Part shown: positions 23,768 through 36,300 of the stretch, one piece after another | How positions within the stretch are numbered: the first letter of the stretch is position 1 | How the letters are laid out: each line of letters starts with the position of its first letter | Origin: Diprion similis | Lineage: Eukaryota > Arthropoda > Insecta > Hymenoptera > Diprionidae | Direction: 5' to 3' | NCBI RefSeq assembly: GCF_021155765.1 | Contig: NC_060117.1 | Span: 6,042,001 to 6,106,000 of the forward strand | Length of the DNA stretch: 64,000 nt | The notes under the pieces: model-generated | Seen by the model: the letters and a program-made list of their open reading frames with translations, nothing else | Databases searched by the model: none | What the model was told of the DNA's origin: nothing | Position numbers and translations under genes: made by a program

Positions 23768-26700
23768 TAAAATACAGATTCCGCAGAGCGAGAAAGATGA
23801 ATTGGATGAGAGGGGCTTCGAGCCAATCTTTTACGGGGCAGCTTCTCTAGCGTCGTCAGCAATTTTGCAAACTCTGGTCGATTTTCCGAATGATATGACC
23901 AACAGAGTATCAAAATGTCCTGAAAAAATACCAAATATGTACAATAAAACTTGATTTGTAATAATTTGAGATTGTTGGTTTTTTCCCTACAAATTACTGA
24001 TTGATACTCTATTTATGGGTACGGAATTAGAAGTAAGGCAGACGTATGTGAAAAAATGTTGGACTGCTCAGGTCAGGTTCCAGATAATTAGACAATTATT
24101 ACGATTAGATAAGAATGCAATCACACCTTGACATCACGCGATGCTTGAAGATTGGCTAAGGCTTGCTTCATTCCTTTACCAACTTGCCAAATGATGGCCT
24201 CAGGAGGTTGTCCTTTAAACGGCCACTCTCCACACAAAAGTTCATACCAGACGGTTCTAGAGAAATTTGACATCATTCACTGGTGCATAATTATTTCTCA
24301 ACAACAAAAATAAATTATGATTTTCGGGTGGGTCATTGTCATTAGCAATAGAACAACAGAGGTTTCTCAATTGATCTCTTTAGGGCAAAGGAAAAAAAAT
24401 TAAAACAACATTCCAGACTGCTAATAACATTATTGAAGTTCGTAACTGAAAAACGAGAACTATTTATCTGGGAAAAAAAAATTGATACATAGCACTTCAT
24501 TAACCTGAAGGATATTGGGAGATTATTAGTGACTTATAGGTTCAGAAAACGTGTTCAAAGTACTTTTCGATTGGATCAGGATTTCAAACCGGGTCTTTCA
24601 CTGATCAGGCGAATACTCTAGCCACTTTGACTTGCTTAAAATTTCAATTTGAAAAGCTGAAGTGAGTATAGTACGTACCCAAAAGCATACACGTCAGAAG
24701 CGCATGAAAATGGCAATTCTTCTTGGTCTCTGTTCTGCTGCGGTCTCAGTCTGCGAACTACTTCAGGAGCCAAGTAACACAACCAACCTGGTGGTATACT
24801 CAATCCATTGCCCTTCCTACGATATAAAGTAGGTATATATATGTAAACAGAAATGAAATTACTAAATTTCAGAAAATTATCACAATCTAATTTACTTTGC
24901 GTGATTTGCTGTACAAAAGTATTGCCTTACCTATTCCCATAACATAATTTAGTCACACTAAACAGTCCAAAATCTGTTATAACAACTTTGCCATTTTCTA
25001 GGAATATATTTTTGCTTTTCAGATCCTTATGAACAATGCCTCTAGCATGAAGGTACCCCATACCCTGTAACAAGTTGAAATACGTTGATACTTTCATAAA
25101 CAAAAAAGTTTTCAATTTTTGGTACCCATTTTACTTTTATAATTCAATAAATATTCAACAACTCTTTTGTTTTTTCTTAAGTTAGATAAGCTATAATCAT
25201 GTTATCTAAGATAACTCACCTGTGAAATCTGCTGGGCAATAATAGTTGTTTTATTCATATTAAATTTATCCTTCCGTAAATGAATATGAGTGTATAGAGT
25301 CATGCCTTTGCTCATACTAGTTACTATTGCTAAACGTGGAGGCTTCATACAGGCACCCATAAATAGAACTAGATTTTCATGTCTTGTTTTTCGGAATGTT
25401 GCTACCTGCAAAACAGAATTTTTTACATCAATATCAACGTCTGATACAAGGGTGAAATGTTACAGGTTCGTTACAGACAAAAATGAGAACAGCTCTCGGT
25501 TTTATCTTAAAATTAGTGTGGAACTTCGCATACTTTCCGATAGGTACTAAATTCTCAGGCCTTCTTCTGATTTTATAATTTTACTCATAGAGAATAGCCA
25601 AACTTCGATCCGTTAATACATATAATTTTTTACCTCTAGCTTGAATGCTTCCAGAGTTTTGTCATCATCAAGGTAATAATCCATATTGAGGACTTTGATT
25701 GCTACATCTCCGTGCCAGTTTCCTCTGTAAACTGTACCGAATCGTCCAGTCCCAATAGGTTCTCCAATTTTAAGTTCATCATATGGAATGTCCCATTCTC
25801 TCATGGAGAGCTAAGCCGATAAAAATTAATGAAAGTTTGCATTTCAGCGCCTAGAGAAAATTTTAATATGAGCTTGCGTTTCTCCACGAGATCAAACTTA
25901 CACTGTTTTGTCGTGGCCAACGACTATCACCAGGTTCACCGTCAGACACTTGAGAGTCTTGAGAATCAACGCGTACAGGAGTTCTCTCCGAGTCAGTGCT
26001 GACACTTCCAGATCCAGAAACACTAACAGTTCTCTCGCTATCGCTCGACACATTTGTACCTTCTAGGCGATGTGTTTCTAGCGTCACGTCTTTTTCGTTG
26101 TTCAGAGTGACATCTGCAATTGATGAATAGCATAACATTAATAAAAGTAACAAGGTTTACTGTAATTTTATGAAAATAAATCTCATTCAATTACCTGGAA
26201 AGTTGAACTGTTGTTTAACAGGTGCTTGTGGAGTTTGACTAGTATTAGCAGGGTGTAATGCTGGACTAGAAGGTGTCGAGCTATTACAGCTCGAAGTGTT
26301 TGAACTAGAATCAGCACCCTGAAGAAAAATTTTCATCTAACTTTTCTCCTCGAAACAACATACCAAAACATACAAATATGCCTGTTTACATAATGACTAC
26401 AGAAGAGAGAATTTCATTCAAATGGTGGAGTTGAAATTTTAGACAGTAAAAGTTTGCGACTTTTCAATTGCCAATATATAAGTTTCAACATTTGCCGATT
26501 AAAGCTTTCATCGCTTGAAACTTCGAACCTACCCTTTACTCAATATCGCGTGACAGTAAACTTTTACAACAGTACAATAATTATTTGAATCGTACGAATT
26601 GCATCCACACCATAATTAGAAAGGCAAAATTTACCAAATTTTATTCATAAATATTACTCACGTACGGTGAAATAAATAAAAAAAAAAACAACCTAATATC

Positions 26701-29700
26701 TCAGTCATTAATTTTGTCACCTAATCGAGCATTTTCACATTCAACTAACGATGGACCGAGTCCTTTGGATATTTTTCACAATTAAGAAAAAATAAAAACA
26801 ACAGAAACACTAGTTACATACCTGAAAGGGTATATTCATTGAGGAATGAGGATGCGTACGTTTCCGATTGAAAGGAGCAGATATAATTGTATTATGATGG
26901 TTTGTAGATGTTATCCCAGGCCTGGTTAGTACTGGAGAAACATTCGTCATAGCTAAAGATATTGTATTTTTTTAATTGCGAATGAATAAATGCGATTCAT
27001 TTTATAACTATGTTATTAACAGTTTAATAGTACCTATGCTAAATAAGAAGTAGATATGGATAATTTAATACCTTTTTCATCAATTTCACGCACTTGATAG
27101 AATATTTTACATTATACCAATAATTACATAAGTCACTGTCGAGTTTACAAAAACTTTGTTAACTCAACACACATTGTTGAACAAGAAACTGAGGATATTT
27201 TGATAAAGTATTGATTTTGTATAAACGTGTAATTTATGACGAAGTAGATTTGAAAGTCTGATTTGTAAATGATTCCCATGAGGAATTAGACACGTTTTCA
27301 ATGCCGGATGTGCTACAACATCTCAATTCATGATTAGGTAAAAGAATCGATTAAACCTGAAACCTATGAGGGACCTGCGCTGATGTAATATTATTCTAAT
27401 ACTTACCATCGGCCTGTATAGTTCGTTTGAATTCATCAAACAGTTTTTGAGGAAGACCGCAAGACGGTGGAACTTTAGACTCACAATCTCTATGGCATTT
27501 ATATTTGCATTCCTTGCACTTAAGACCCGTGCCAATGAACATTTGTTTATCACAATAATCACAAGTGGTCATCATTTTAAAGGTTTTAGTAAAGCGGTGA
27601 GCAATAACATGACCCATGCCACGAGTCACTGTCGGCGTTCGCGGAGACTTTGGCACCTGAAGACTCGTTACTGAAAATAATAAAAGAAAATCTAAAAATC
27701 TTAAATGTTTTGAGAAGTATATGAATTCTGGGAATTTATATTTCGACAAACAATCATTCAATTTGATTGGGGATCGTTTTATGAGAAAGTAAGTAGATCA
27801 ATCTGTAACGAAGGTAGAGAATTATCTAACCTGTAGCCTTAAAGCTGTTATCGTCACTGTTAGCGCTGGAATAGGGTGGCGAGTTTATAGGACTGTCTGT
27901 GTTACTGTTACCCAAAAGAATGTCTCCAGTAATATCTGCGCTACTGCTACGAGGACCTGGCTCAGTAGACAATCTTGCTCTAGTAGTACTGCTACCAACG
28001 GTTGAATCCGCACCACTGTTACAACATTGGCACGCCAATTAAGAAAATCGAATTAGCAAACAAGTTATAATTATTCTTAGTGTTAACAGTAGAAGTTGTA
28101 ATTAAAAGTGTATGAAAAGATACATTTGTCTCCAAGATGATCAGTAGATAATTATAATGCTCTACAGTATATTTAAAATAAAGTACAACCTTGACGCTGT
28201 TTCCCCATTTTCCAAACGATTAGCCAGCTGTGATTCGTGTGATTTGGATTTAGTTAGCGGAAAGACTTCAGGTTGTGTCACAGTACTTTGTAGCCCAGTT
28301 TGGTGTCTCTTGCAGGGAGGAGGCGTCGTCGGAACTCTGGCGTCTGAAAGAACGAGAAATTTTCATAATCACGGAGCGTTTCACATTGCTTAAGGCGGTG
28401 TATGCATGAGTAGATAGCTCGTAAGGTGTGTGAATTTGAGGAATTTATTTCTCAACAACCGAGTAAACCGTTCGATCAGGATTTGCTTTGTTTAAAAGTA
28501 TGCAAATCGAGCTTCGTTTTTATGTATTTTTTTTTATTACACTGAATCCAGAGGGAATATTGTCATCGACAATAACGTCACTTTGCTCACTGATGAGTTT
28601 CGTGGTATCTGTGATACCTCAAAAATGTCTGAACCGATATACTCAAATTTTGGAGATAGTATGCTGGGATAGTTTATCCTCTTTGTCCACGATACTTTTT
28701 TTTATTTCTTCCAATAGAATAGCGTCCATTTGAAGTTGAATGTCTATTGATTTTTCGTCCGAAGTTAGCGAAATTATATTGAATTACAGGAAAACTATGG
28801 TTAGAAAAACTAAGCAATAGCAGTAAAAAGGATAAACAATCCAGAAATGCAATCTCCAAATTAGAAGTAAATTGGTTGCGCACTTTAAGTGAGACATCGT
28901 GGGTATTATTGTCAATAACAATGCTTTGAGTACTAATTGAGTACGATACAAAAATGTAGTACACAAAGGTCGATCCACACACTTTTAAATTAAAAAAATT
29001 CTGATCGAATTGAATAATTGGTTATCGGGGTAGAAATTGCCGAAATTCAGCGCTTTAGGCGTACGTAGTCCCTTAAAATGACAGAAATTAGTTGAAGCAG
29101 CTTACTGCGGCTCTGTCTGTTCAAAAGAGGCGTAGAGGGAGGTGTTGTCATTGACAGAGAACTTATAGACGACGCTTGGCCCAATGTATCGCTGTTGAGA
29201 TTATTGTTATTGTGATATGGAATGCTATCTTCGGAGGGTACGGAAGAACGCATGGTACGAGAGCGTGCTGAACGAGGAGATGGTCCGCCTCGTAAATGAT
29301 GTCTGTCCCAGGAATCCCAATACAGAGCCATCTCGCTACTTTCCATATCACCCCGCAAAAGAACGTCTGTAACACAATTGAATTACGTTAAATAAAATGT
29401 AAAAAATATATCCTTGTAAGCTAATTATAGTGCAAACGTCGAGTGATTTCATCACTTATACACTGTAGTGTTAAACTTTGTATTAACAACACAAGAACAA
29501 CGAAGCTCACCCATGTAACGATGCAGATTGTGTAACGCCCTGCAGAGCCTACGAAGTTCTTCTTCGTGACGCACGTTGTTCTCGCCCAGCATACTACCCA
29601 ATTCATGCTCCGATTTTTCTTTCAGCGCTTCCAGAGAACTCGCTTTCGAACAAACCATCTGTAATTAGATAATTTGTATATTTATCTGTGTAATTTGAAC

Positions 29701-31856
29701 AAGAGTGGGTCAATTTAGCGTTACTTTTGCGTTTATACTAGTAACGATCTATAGTATATTTAATAGAATTGAAAACTGCTGAATATAGTTTTGCAATTAA
29801 TAATACCTGAATTGATTCTTGCGTTAGGCCAACAACTCGAAGCCATTGTTGTAGAGATGGATATTGCCTCATTTCCACAGGCAAACTCTCGACAGCAAGC
29901 TTAGCCTTCCTCACAAGTTGTTTGGAATATAACTTTATCAATTTTCCCTATTGACGAGAAAAGATATCATTAGATTATTTGTTATACTTTTTATTGTATA
30001 CATATCTTTAAATAATCATGTTTATAACGCAGCTTTAGCCAATTTTATAACACTTTGATCGAATATTTGTGTCTTGTATACTAAATGCGTAGTCATCTTT
30101 AAGCTTTTATCTTTCCGAAGAATATTTTGGCTCGAAAATTCGATATAAAAATATTTTAATAATCTAAGAATGAGTTTGGTATCGTAAATATTATTTTACA
30201 AAATTATAACGAACATAATCATGAAACTCAATGTTGAATACGAAATTCTTAACGACAGTTGAAATCTGAGGAAAAAGTTGAAAGGTATTAGTATAAATGG
30301 ATTGAAAAATAAATAAATAAATAAAACAGAATACATAAAAATATGCATTTTCTTTCATTTTTCACTACGCTTAGCTTAGATTAACTGGATGAGAATACCA
30401 AACTGATAGCAAGTTTGATGGTTTAATCGTTGTCGAAGTTTGAAGTATTGCATGGAATTCTTTCAGGAGCTTAAAACTTGAACTTGAATACGAAGTAGTG
30501 AGTATTACACAATGTGCTTGAAATATGACGAATAACTGGAGTTTTACTCAGTGAATTCTTTGGAGGTGTTCTTAAAAAATAATTTTTATTATATATTAAA
30601 GTGTAACATACATTTTTGCACTTGTAACAGTAAAAATCATAATAACTTCCAGGTTTCTTATACTGCGCGATACTTTGTTTGTACCCTTGAATATTATTTT
30701 GAAAATTATGTCATCACCGAACGGTAGAATAAAAGGAAATTAAAATGCTTTGAGAAAAATGCTATAGATGGAAATCTTCTGAATTGAAAAAAATCAATTT
30801 TTATATGCTGACTCTATTTCGTTGACTTTGTCATCAAAGTTTATGAGGCATAGAAAACATTATATAAATATAATATCAATCTTGTTCTAGATATTTGTAA
30901 AATATAGCGAAATCAATTTAAGGACTACAAGAAAAAAACAAACGCAAGATAATTTTTCTGAATATTTTCATGCCACAGTAATTTGATCCTGATTGTAAAA
31001 TTTTAGGACTTAATTCCGATGAAATGATAACGAAACTTTGCAGTACGTGACTGAATCATTAAACTAATTGAGTCAGGGAAATGTAAATCGCAAAGAATAC
31101 ATTCAACTAATACTCTTTTTAAAATGAAAGAAATTAGTAACTATTAAATAATAGTAGTTTCATCAATTTCCTGTAAGAGGAAAATTGACGGTTCACAAGC
31201 TCCTAAGCGTTACTTTTGATATGAATAAATTTTCCGTTACTTAATACATAATTCTATCCTGTGAATAAGGTATACGTTAAGAAATAAAAAGAAATTCAAA
31301 ACACAGCAAGCGGCGATGTATTTAGAATCACTGAACGCTGTGAGACTTTTGTTTAAATGAAAACAGCGGATCAACAATCACATCTATGTTTATTGACAGT
31401 TTGTTTCCAAGAATTAAATGATAAGGCTTGTCATATCATGTTGTCGAGAATTATTGTACCCGCCTGTATTAAAATCAGTGCGATACGATTGATGAATTTC
31501 AAATAATTGCAAGTATTTTTTTATTAGAAAATTGGAATATTCGAGGCGTGGAGTAGCAGGAAAAAGGAATAGTTTACACATTTTATATTCCCTGTAACAA
31601 GCTGAGCGGATTGGAGCAAGACGGAACATGAATAGGCGAGTAGTTTCGGGAAATTAGAGAGACGAGGGGCGGCCAATTTCATGTGAAAAAACGCATCGGG
31701 TACCTCCAGAGTACGTATTTCTTGCTGTGTTAACTCCGCGCTGGTAGAGCACTGAGTCCGTAAGCCTTCGAGCCGATCGGCCCAGATGTCAATCATGGAT
31801 TGATCGACATCTAGGGCTCGCCGAATGTCCTGTTCGGCCTCCTCGCTGTCCGCCAT
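23768..31856 (-). CDS. ksr: Kinase suppressor of Ras (KSR), complete
   Basis: KSR is a RAF-related pseudokinase scaffold that brings RAF, MEK and ERK together at the membrane. Sixteen coding exons (minus strand): 31704-31856, 29807-29947, 29511-29658, 29106-29366, 28190-28343, 27831-28015, 27407-27670, 26822-26952, 26195-26318, 25902-26113, 25634-25810, 25220-25405, 24931-25064, 24679-24816, 24127-24256, 23768-23920. They total 2691 bp in one frame (896 residues), close to the fly and human proteins, with GT-AG ends throughout. Start ATG at 31856 ([18 protein letters not shown]), stop TAA at 23768. Seen in order: CA1 helices (residues 52-98); SVPSED resembling a 14-3-3 site; a C1 zinc domain (H372, C384, C387, C399, C402, H407, C410, C418); the ERK-docking motif FNFP (517-520); a kinase domain with GTGRFG (611-616), VAIK (K630), HKD instead of HRD (724-726), DFG (743-745) and APE. 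The alpha-C/beta-4 text [13 protein letters not shown] is typical of RAF/KSR. Confidence 0.96.
24565..24640 (-). repeat. tRNA-like SINE remnant in a ksr intron
   Basis: On the minus strand, AAGTGGCTAGAGTATTCGCC (24608-24627) resembles RNA polymerase III box A, and GGTTTGAAATCC (24579-24590) resembles box B, at tRNA-like spacing. No cloverleaf with an anticodon stem can be drawn, so this is a SINE head or old tRNA pseudogene, not a tRNA gene. Confidence 0.5.
25902..26318 (-). other. ksr: ksr Ser/Thr-rich linker with FxFP ERK-docking site
   Basis: Two exons (26195-26318 and 25902-26113) encode a low-complexity linker between the C1 and kinase domains. The docking motif FNFP is encoded at 26196-26207, at the end of the first of these exons, and the linker ends in WPRQNS just before the kinase domain. 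FxFP is the known ERK-docking motif of KSR proteins; the repeated SDSER and SQDSQ stretches offer many possible phosphorylation sites. Confidence 0.85.
27407..27670 (-). CDS. ksr: ksr exon 7, C1 (cysteine-rich) domain
   Basis: This exon encodes nearly the whole atypical C1 domain, which in KSR binds membrane lipid rather than diacylglycerol. The ligand pattern visible is H-x11-C-x2-C-x11-C-x2-C-x4-H-x2-C-x7-C, all in one exon. Acceptor TTTTCAG at 27671-27677, donor GTAAG from 27406. It is preceded by an S/T-rich linker (27831-28015) and followed by the Pro/Ser/Thr-rich linker that ends in FNFP. Confidence 0.93.
29948..31703 (-). other. ksr intron 1
   Basis: A 1.76-kb AT-rich intron, the largest of the gene, bounded by GTACCC after 31704 and CAATAG before 29947. 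I see no gene or clear mobile element in it. Confidence 0.85.
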
Positions 31857-31881
31857 GAGAAACGGTGACAGCTTCTAGTCT

Positions 31882-31896
31882 CGGTCACTGAACAAC
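31882..31896 (-). promoter_or_regulatory. Candidate ksr initiator
   Basis: On the minus strand the sequence TTGTTCAGTGACCG contains TCAGT, the arthropod initiator core, with the A about 33 bases before the ksr ATG. No TATA box is evident at the right distance. This is a motif match only; the true start could be elsewhere. Confidence 0.3.
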
Positions 31897-31899
31897 TTG

Positions 31900-33164
31900 T
31901 TATTTCACCAACATAATATCCCCGACGCAAAGCCCCTATCGAATTCAATATCACAGGTATCGTAAGTAACCAAACCACTTATCAACATTGACAGCCATCT
32001 TGGCAGCCTATCAGTGACGTCAGAGATGCCCGGCAGTTGTATTTGTCGTATGCCCCCCTCTCCTGCCTTGAGCCTCTTGTCGTCGACGGTCAAAGTCCAC
32101 TGAATGCGTTCGCAAACTCATCGTTTTCTGACTTCAGGCATAGCGAAAGGCCTTTTTTATCGACCGAGTATACTGTTTCTTGTTTTTTTTTCACTAGTGA
32201 TCGACTGATGTATGGAATTTGATCGAAAGACTTTCCGATGTTCTGGAAATAACGACGAGTAAAATGAGATGCTGTAAACATAATTTGAAGCGATGTTTAA
32301 GTTAGGGAAAGATAATTGCGATTTATGATAATTTCGTGAGTGAAGAACGTTCAGCCAGGCATTTTCATCGTCGCGTGGACGACACAAGACCAATATTAAG
32401 TTCACTTGTTAGTTTACTAATGAGTACAAAAAAAAGAAGAATGAGATTTGATTCACTACGTGTTTGCGATGCGTTAAGCATTGTGTTTTTGTTCAGCGTC
32501 ATTGAACATGGAATCATATTATAAATAATTTTTTTTTTCTGCAAGTGCATTACTACAGTTTTCGTATAGTATACAGTTTTCATGATATACTATAAACACT
32601 GTGAACGAGTTCACGTTCATATTTATTACTCTAAGATATGGTTACTATAAAGTATTATTTTAAGGTCCGTAATGTGACGTCTTCTCAATAATTGATAAAT
32701 ATACACGCTTTTCATCTTTCTTCAAAAAATAATATTAAAAGAGGAAAATTTTTGAAGAGCGAGTTTTTCAGACTGGGGTTCATCACGTGGGTTTTCTCGA
32801 GTCCCCGGTGATTTGAATTGTGTCGATGAAAATTGGGCCCACCCAGCTTAGAGAGCCTCATAGAAGTATGATAATCTAGGATCCGAGTTGCGCGGAGACC
32901 AAAACGAGATTCTGCACATGCGCAATGCGTGCTTTTCAAAAAATTCAAATGGTGGATACCATTCGAGAAAATGAAAAAGTAGCCTTGATATGTAGGCTCT
33001 TTAATGCTAATAATATAACAGACGAAACCACATGTATAATTACTGACGATTACTGAAATGTTATAATTAAATAATCGTTGACCTAATGTTAAATAGATAA
33101 ATTTTATTTACACGATGTAACGAACTGATCACGCGTGTATAAGGATATGTATAAAGGCATAAAA
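31900..33164. other. Spacer between ksr and the peptide transporter gene
   Basis: About 1.3 kb between two genes on the same strand: the ksr upstream region on the left and the transporter's downstream flank on the right. Short open frames at 31905-32093 and 32712-32948 have no recognisable similarity. No mobile element or RNA gene recognised. Confidence 0.55.
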
Positions 33165-33170
33165 TTTATT
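33165..33170 (-). terminator. Poly(A) signal of the SLC15 gene
   Basis: TTTATT on the plus strand is AATAAA on the minus strand, 131 bp beyond the TGA stop at 33302. It is the best-placed hexamer, although similar AT-rich words occur nearby. Confidence 0.5.
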
Positions 33171-33301
33171 TACAATTATAGAACGTTAAGTCTAAAATGG
33201 GGTGAAAATATACAGCAGCTCTCGTTCATACAGAACACGTTTTGTAAATAAAAGATATCCTCAAGTGTCTCACAACCAGCCTGGCTTGGGGCCAGAACAA
33301 A

Positions 33302-36300
33302 TCACTTGCTGTCATCGCCTTTGAATGATGGGTTCGTTGTACCAGACTTTTCGTTAAGAACAATATCTCCATTAGGAAATTCTCCATTCTCATCTTCCGG
33401 AATCTCGACGTACTTGTAAAACCAAGCCAAAATACCAAATATTAACATGTCTACAAACATGAGGCCGGCGAATAGGAAGAATTCATATGCCTGTAAAATA
33501 AAACGAAAACGGTTGTTATAACGTAAAGGTATTATAGACTTACACATAAAGAAGCTCAAACTCAATTTGAAAAAGAATCAGTAATAGTTTGACCATTCTT
33601 GGACACATGGTACAGACTATTGGGTAGTATTATTAATGAAATTGGAACAATGTACAAGTTTATGTGAAAATTTAAACACGATAAACTTTTAAAAGGCCCT
33701 TCACGACATTATAAAATGGATGGAAAAAATATCGTGTTCATGGTATTAACGTAAAGTATCCAACTATTCTTACCTGACTATCGAAAAAGGCTATTTCAGC
33801 AACGATAACGACGATAAGATTACCAAAGGCAACCGTAAGAAGCCAGCAAGCCTGAAGCAAAGCTTTCATGCTGACCGGCGCTTGTGTGAAGGCAAACTCA
33901 AGACCAGTGATAGAGAACATAACTTCTCCGAGAGTGATCACGATGTACTGTGGCAAAAGCCAGAGCATGTGCATGGAGTTTGGTTCGGTGATCGTAGTGG
34001 TGTTAGCAGTAGCGGAACTGAGATCATTCACGTAAGCTGTGACGGTGTAGATACCTCCGAGCTTCAACACTACTGAGGATTCTACCAAGGTCTCATTCAA
34101 ATATATGTCATAGACACCAGGATCAAGTTCGGTAAGATCAGTCGCGTTGAACGACGATGATACCTCCAAAGACAGGGCGGTTTTCGAATTTTCAATAAAG
34201 CTTAGATTAGCCTTATCCCCGAGCGACGCGTTGAGATAAACCAAAGCTCGGACAGCCGGATCTCCACTCGTTGTCTTAGACACGCTGTCCACGTAGCTAT
34301 CACTTATTCCATCTTTCGTTACGACCCATGAAGTGGCAGTAGCTTCAGTTCCAGAAATGGTTCCTGAAACGTTTCATGTACATCAAGTAATCGTATATCA
34401 GGTTATTACGTAAAAACATTACATGGCTAATTCATCGCGTGGTAAATTCGCCTGCATTTATGCAAATCAAAGTAATCTTTGTCAATTGAGATTTGTGTCA
34501 TTGTTCACGATTGGTCGACTCCTCACACCAACCAATCGTAGTCCAAGAGAAACAAATGTCGATCGTTAAAATGTACTCTCAGTTGCCGGAATTCAGGCGG
34601 ATTTCAGTAGAATGTATCTTGAATTGCAGAAATGCAGGCGGATTACCTTTCCGGGGAATTATTCCGCAAAGATACATGGAGAGAAGAAACAGAGCAGATT
34701 TTACCGAAAACTACAGAAGAAGTAAGACACATCGAGCTTTTTGATAAAAAAAAATACCCATACCAATTATATTTTTTACTACAAATGTAGCATTTTTACT
34801 CTGCACACGGTGGTTTTCACTGTTTCTGACGTACATTCTGCATTTTACGAAGTATATTTTACCAGAAAAACCTGACGTGTCCCTGTTTTCCTGCAGTTTT
34901 TAGTAAAATCTGCTTTTTTCTTATCTTCGTCTACGAAAGGTGATGTGGCTCTTTTATAATATATACAAATAATCTCCACTCACCACTCACGGCTCCGTTT
35001 AATGTATCTGTCACGCCGAGACTCGAACATTCAGCGAAATTGGCAGTGTACGCTAGACTAACATTACCGCTGGCCTCAACGTACTTATTTTCCCAAACGC
35101 CCAGGTTATCCAGCACAAAAGAATCATCTTCGACTGACATTATGATCGGACAATTCAAGGTGTTGAAAACTCTGATTTGCGCCAGTCCAGACGAAGGAAG
35201 CACGGGATACGTTGACTGAAATGTCATAAGCAAATCTGAAATTGTACATTCTTGCACAGTTCTAGAACTGGGTTCATAATTATAATTGACCCAGTACGTA
35301 ACGTTGTACTGTTAAAACTGATAATAACAAATAGAAATTTTATTGTGGGTAAAGTGTGTAAAATTACCTCTAGCTGTAACTCCACGACGGCAGAAATTAT
35401 GAATGCAATCCCAGCCAAGAGTCCACCGGTGGTAAGCTTCTGCAGAGGGGTTCGCACCAGACGCAACTTATCAAGACAGGGATAAATTGCGGTTTCGAAA
35501 ATCGGGATCAATATGATGATAAGCAGTGGATTGACCACTTGCATCTGGTCCGGCTTTAGAAGGAAACTGCCGATCTGGCCGTCCATTCGCGTCGCTTGGA
35601 TCGTCCATCTTGATCCTTGCTGATCAAATAGGGCCCAGAAAAACGGCAGTGGGAGGAACATTTTTATCACTTGGAGCGCTGACCTAATATCCGAGATGAA
35701 TTTCGGGTCGTATTTGTCATCAGCGTGATCCAGCCAGTATTCTTTCTCTTCACCTTTCTTCGACCTCCATTTATTGCCAATTCCATGCTGCAGTTAAATT
35801 TTGAGAATTCGAAACAGTCAAAATAAAATAATCACAGATCTATTTAAAATTATTGCTTTGGTTTTATGAATTATCAACCGTGTGGTTATATTTTCCACTT
35901 TTTAAAAAATATGTCATGTACTCACGCAGATACACTTTCCGACTTCTAATACCACGTTTCCTTGTGGGGATTTGATCTTGTACATTGGTTTACCAAGAAG
36001 GAAGATCACTGGAACAGAGAAATGAATATTCAGACAGGCATTTTGGTTTATAGTCTATTAATTTTGAACACTATGTGTTTGGAATACTAAAAAATGTTTT
36101 TTGAAAGAAGCTATTAATATGGACGATGTACGAAAAAAAACAGCTAAGATTTTTCTTGACAGTATAGAATCATACCATTTTATCGTTACTAAAATAAACC
36201 CACCTATGGAAAAAATCATAAGAACTGCCGGAACGAAAAACGCTAGAGAGTAGCAGGTATTGTCACCGAAGCAGGAAACATCTTCGCGAAGAATAGGAGT

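Noticed and set aside
35216..35257. In-frame extension of the SLC15 exon at 34984-35215
   Set aside because: The previous exon ends in phase 0 and the CATTTCAG acceptor at 35216 gives the expected join. An alternative acceptor further upstream meets a stop in that phase.
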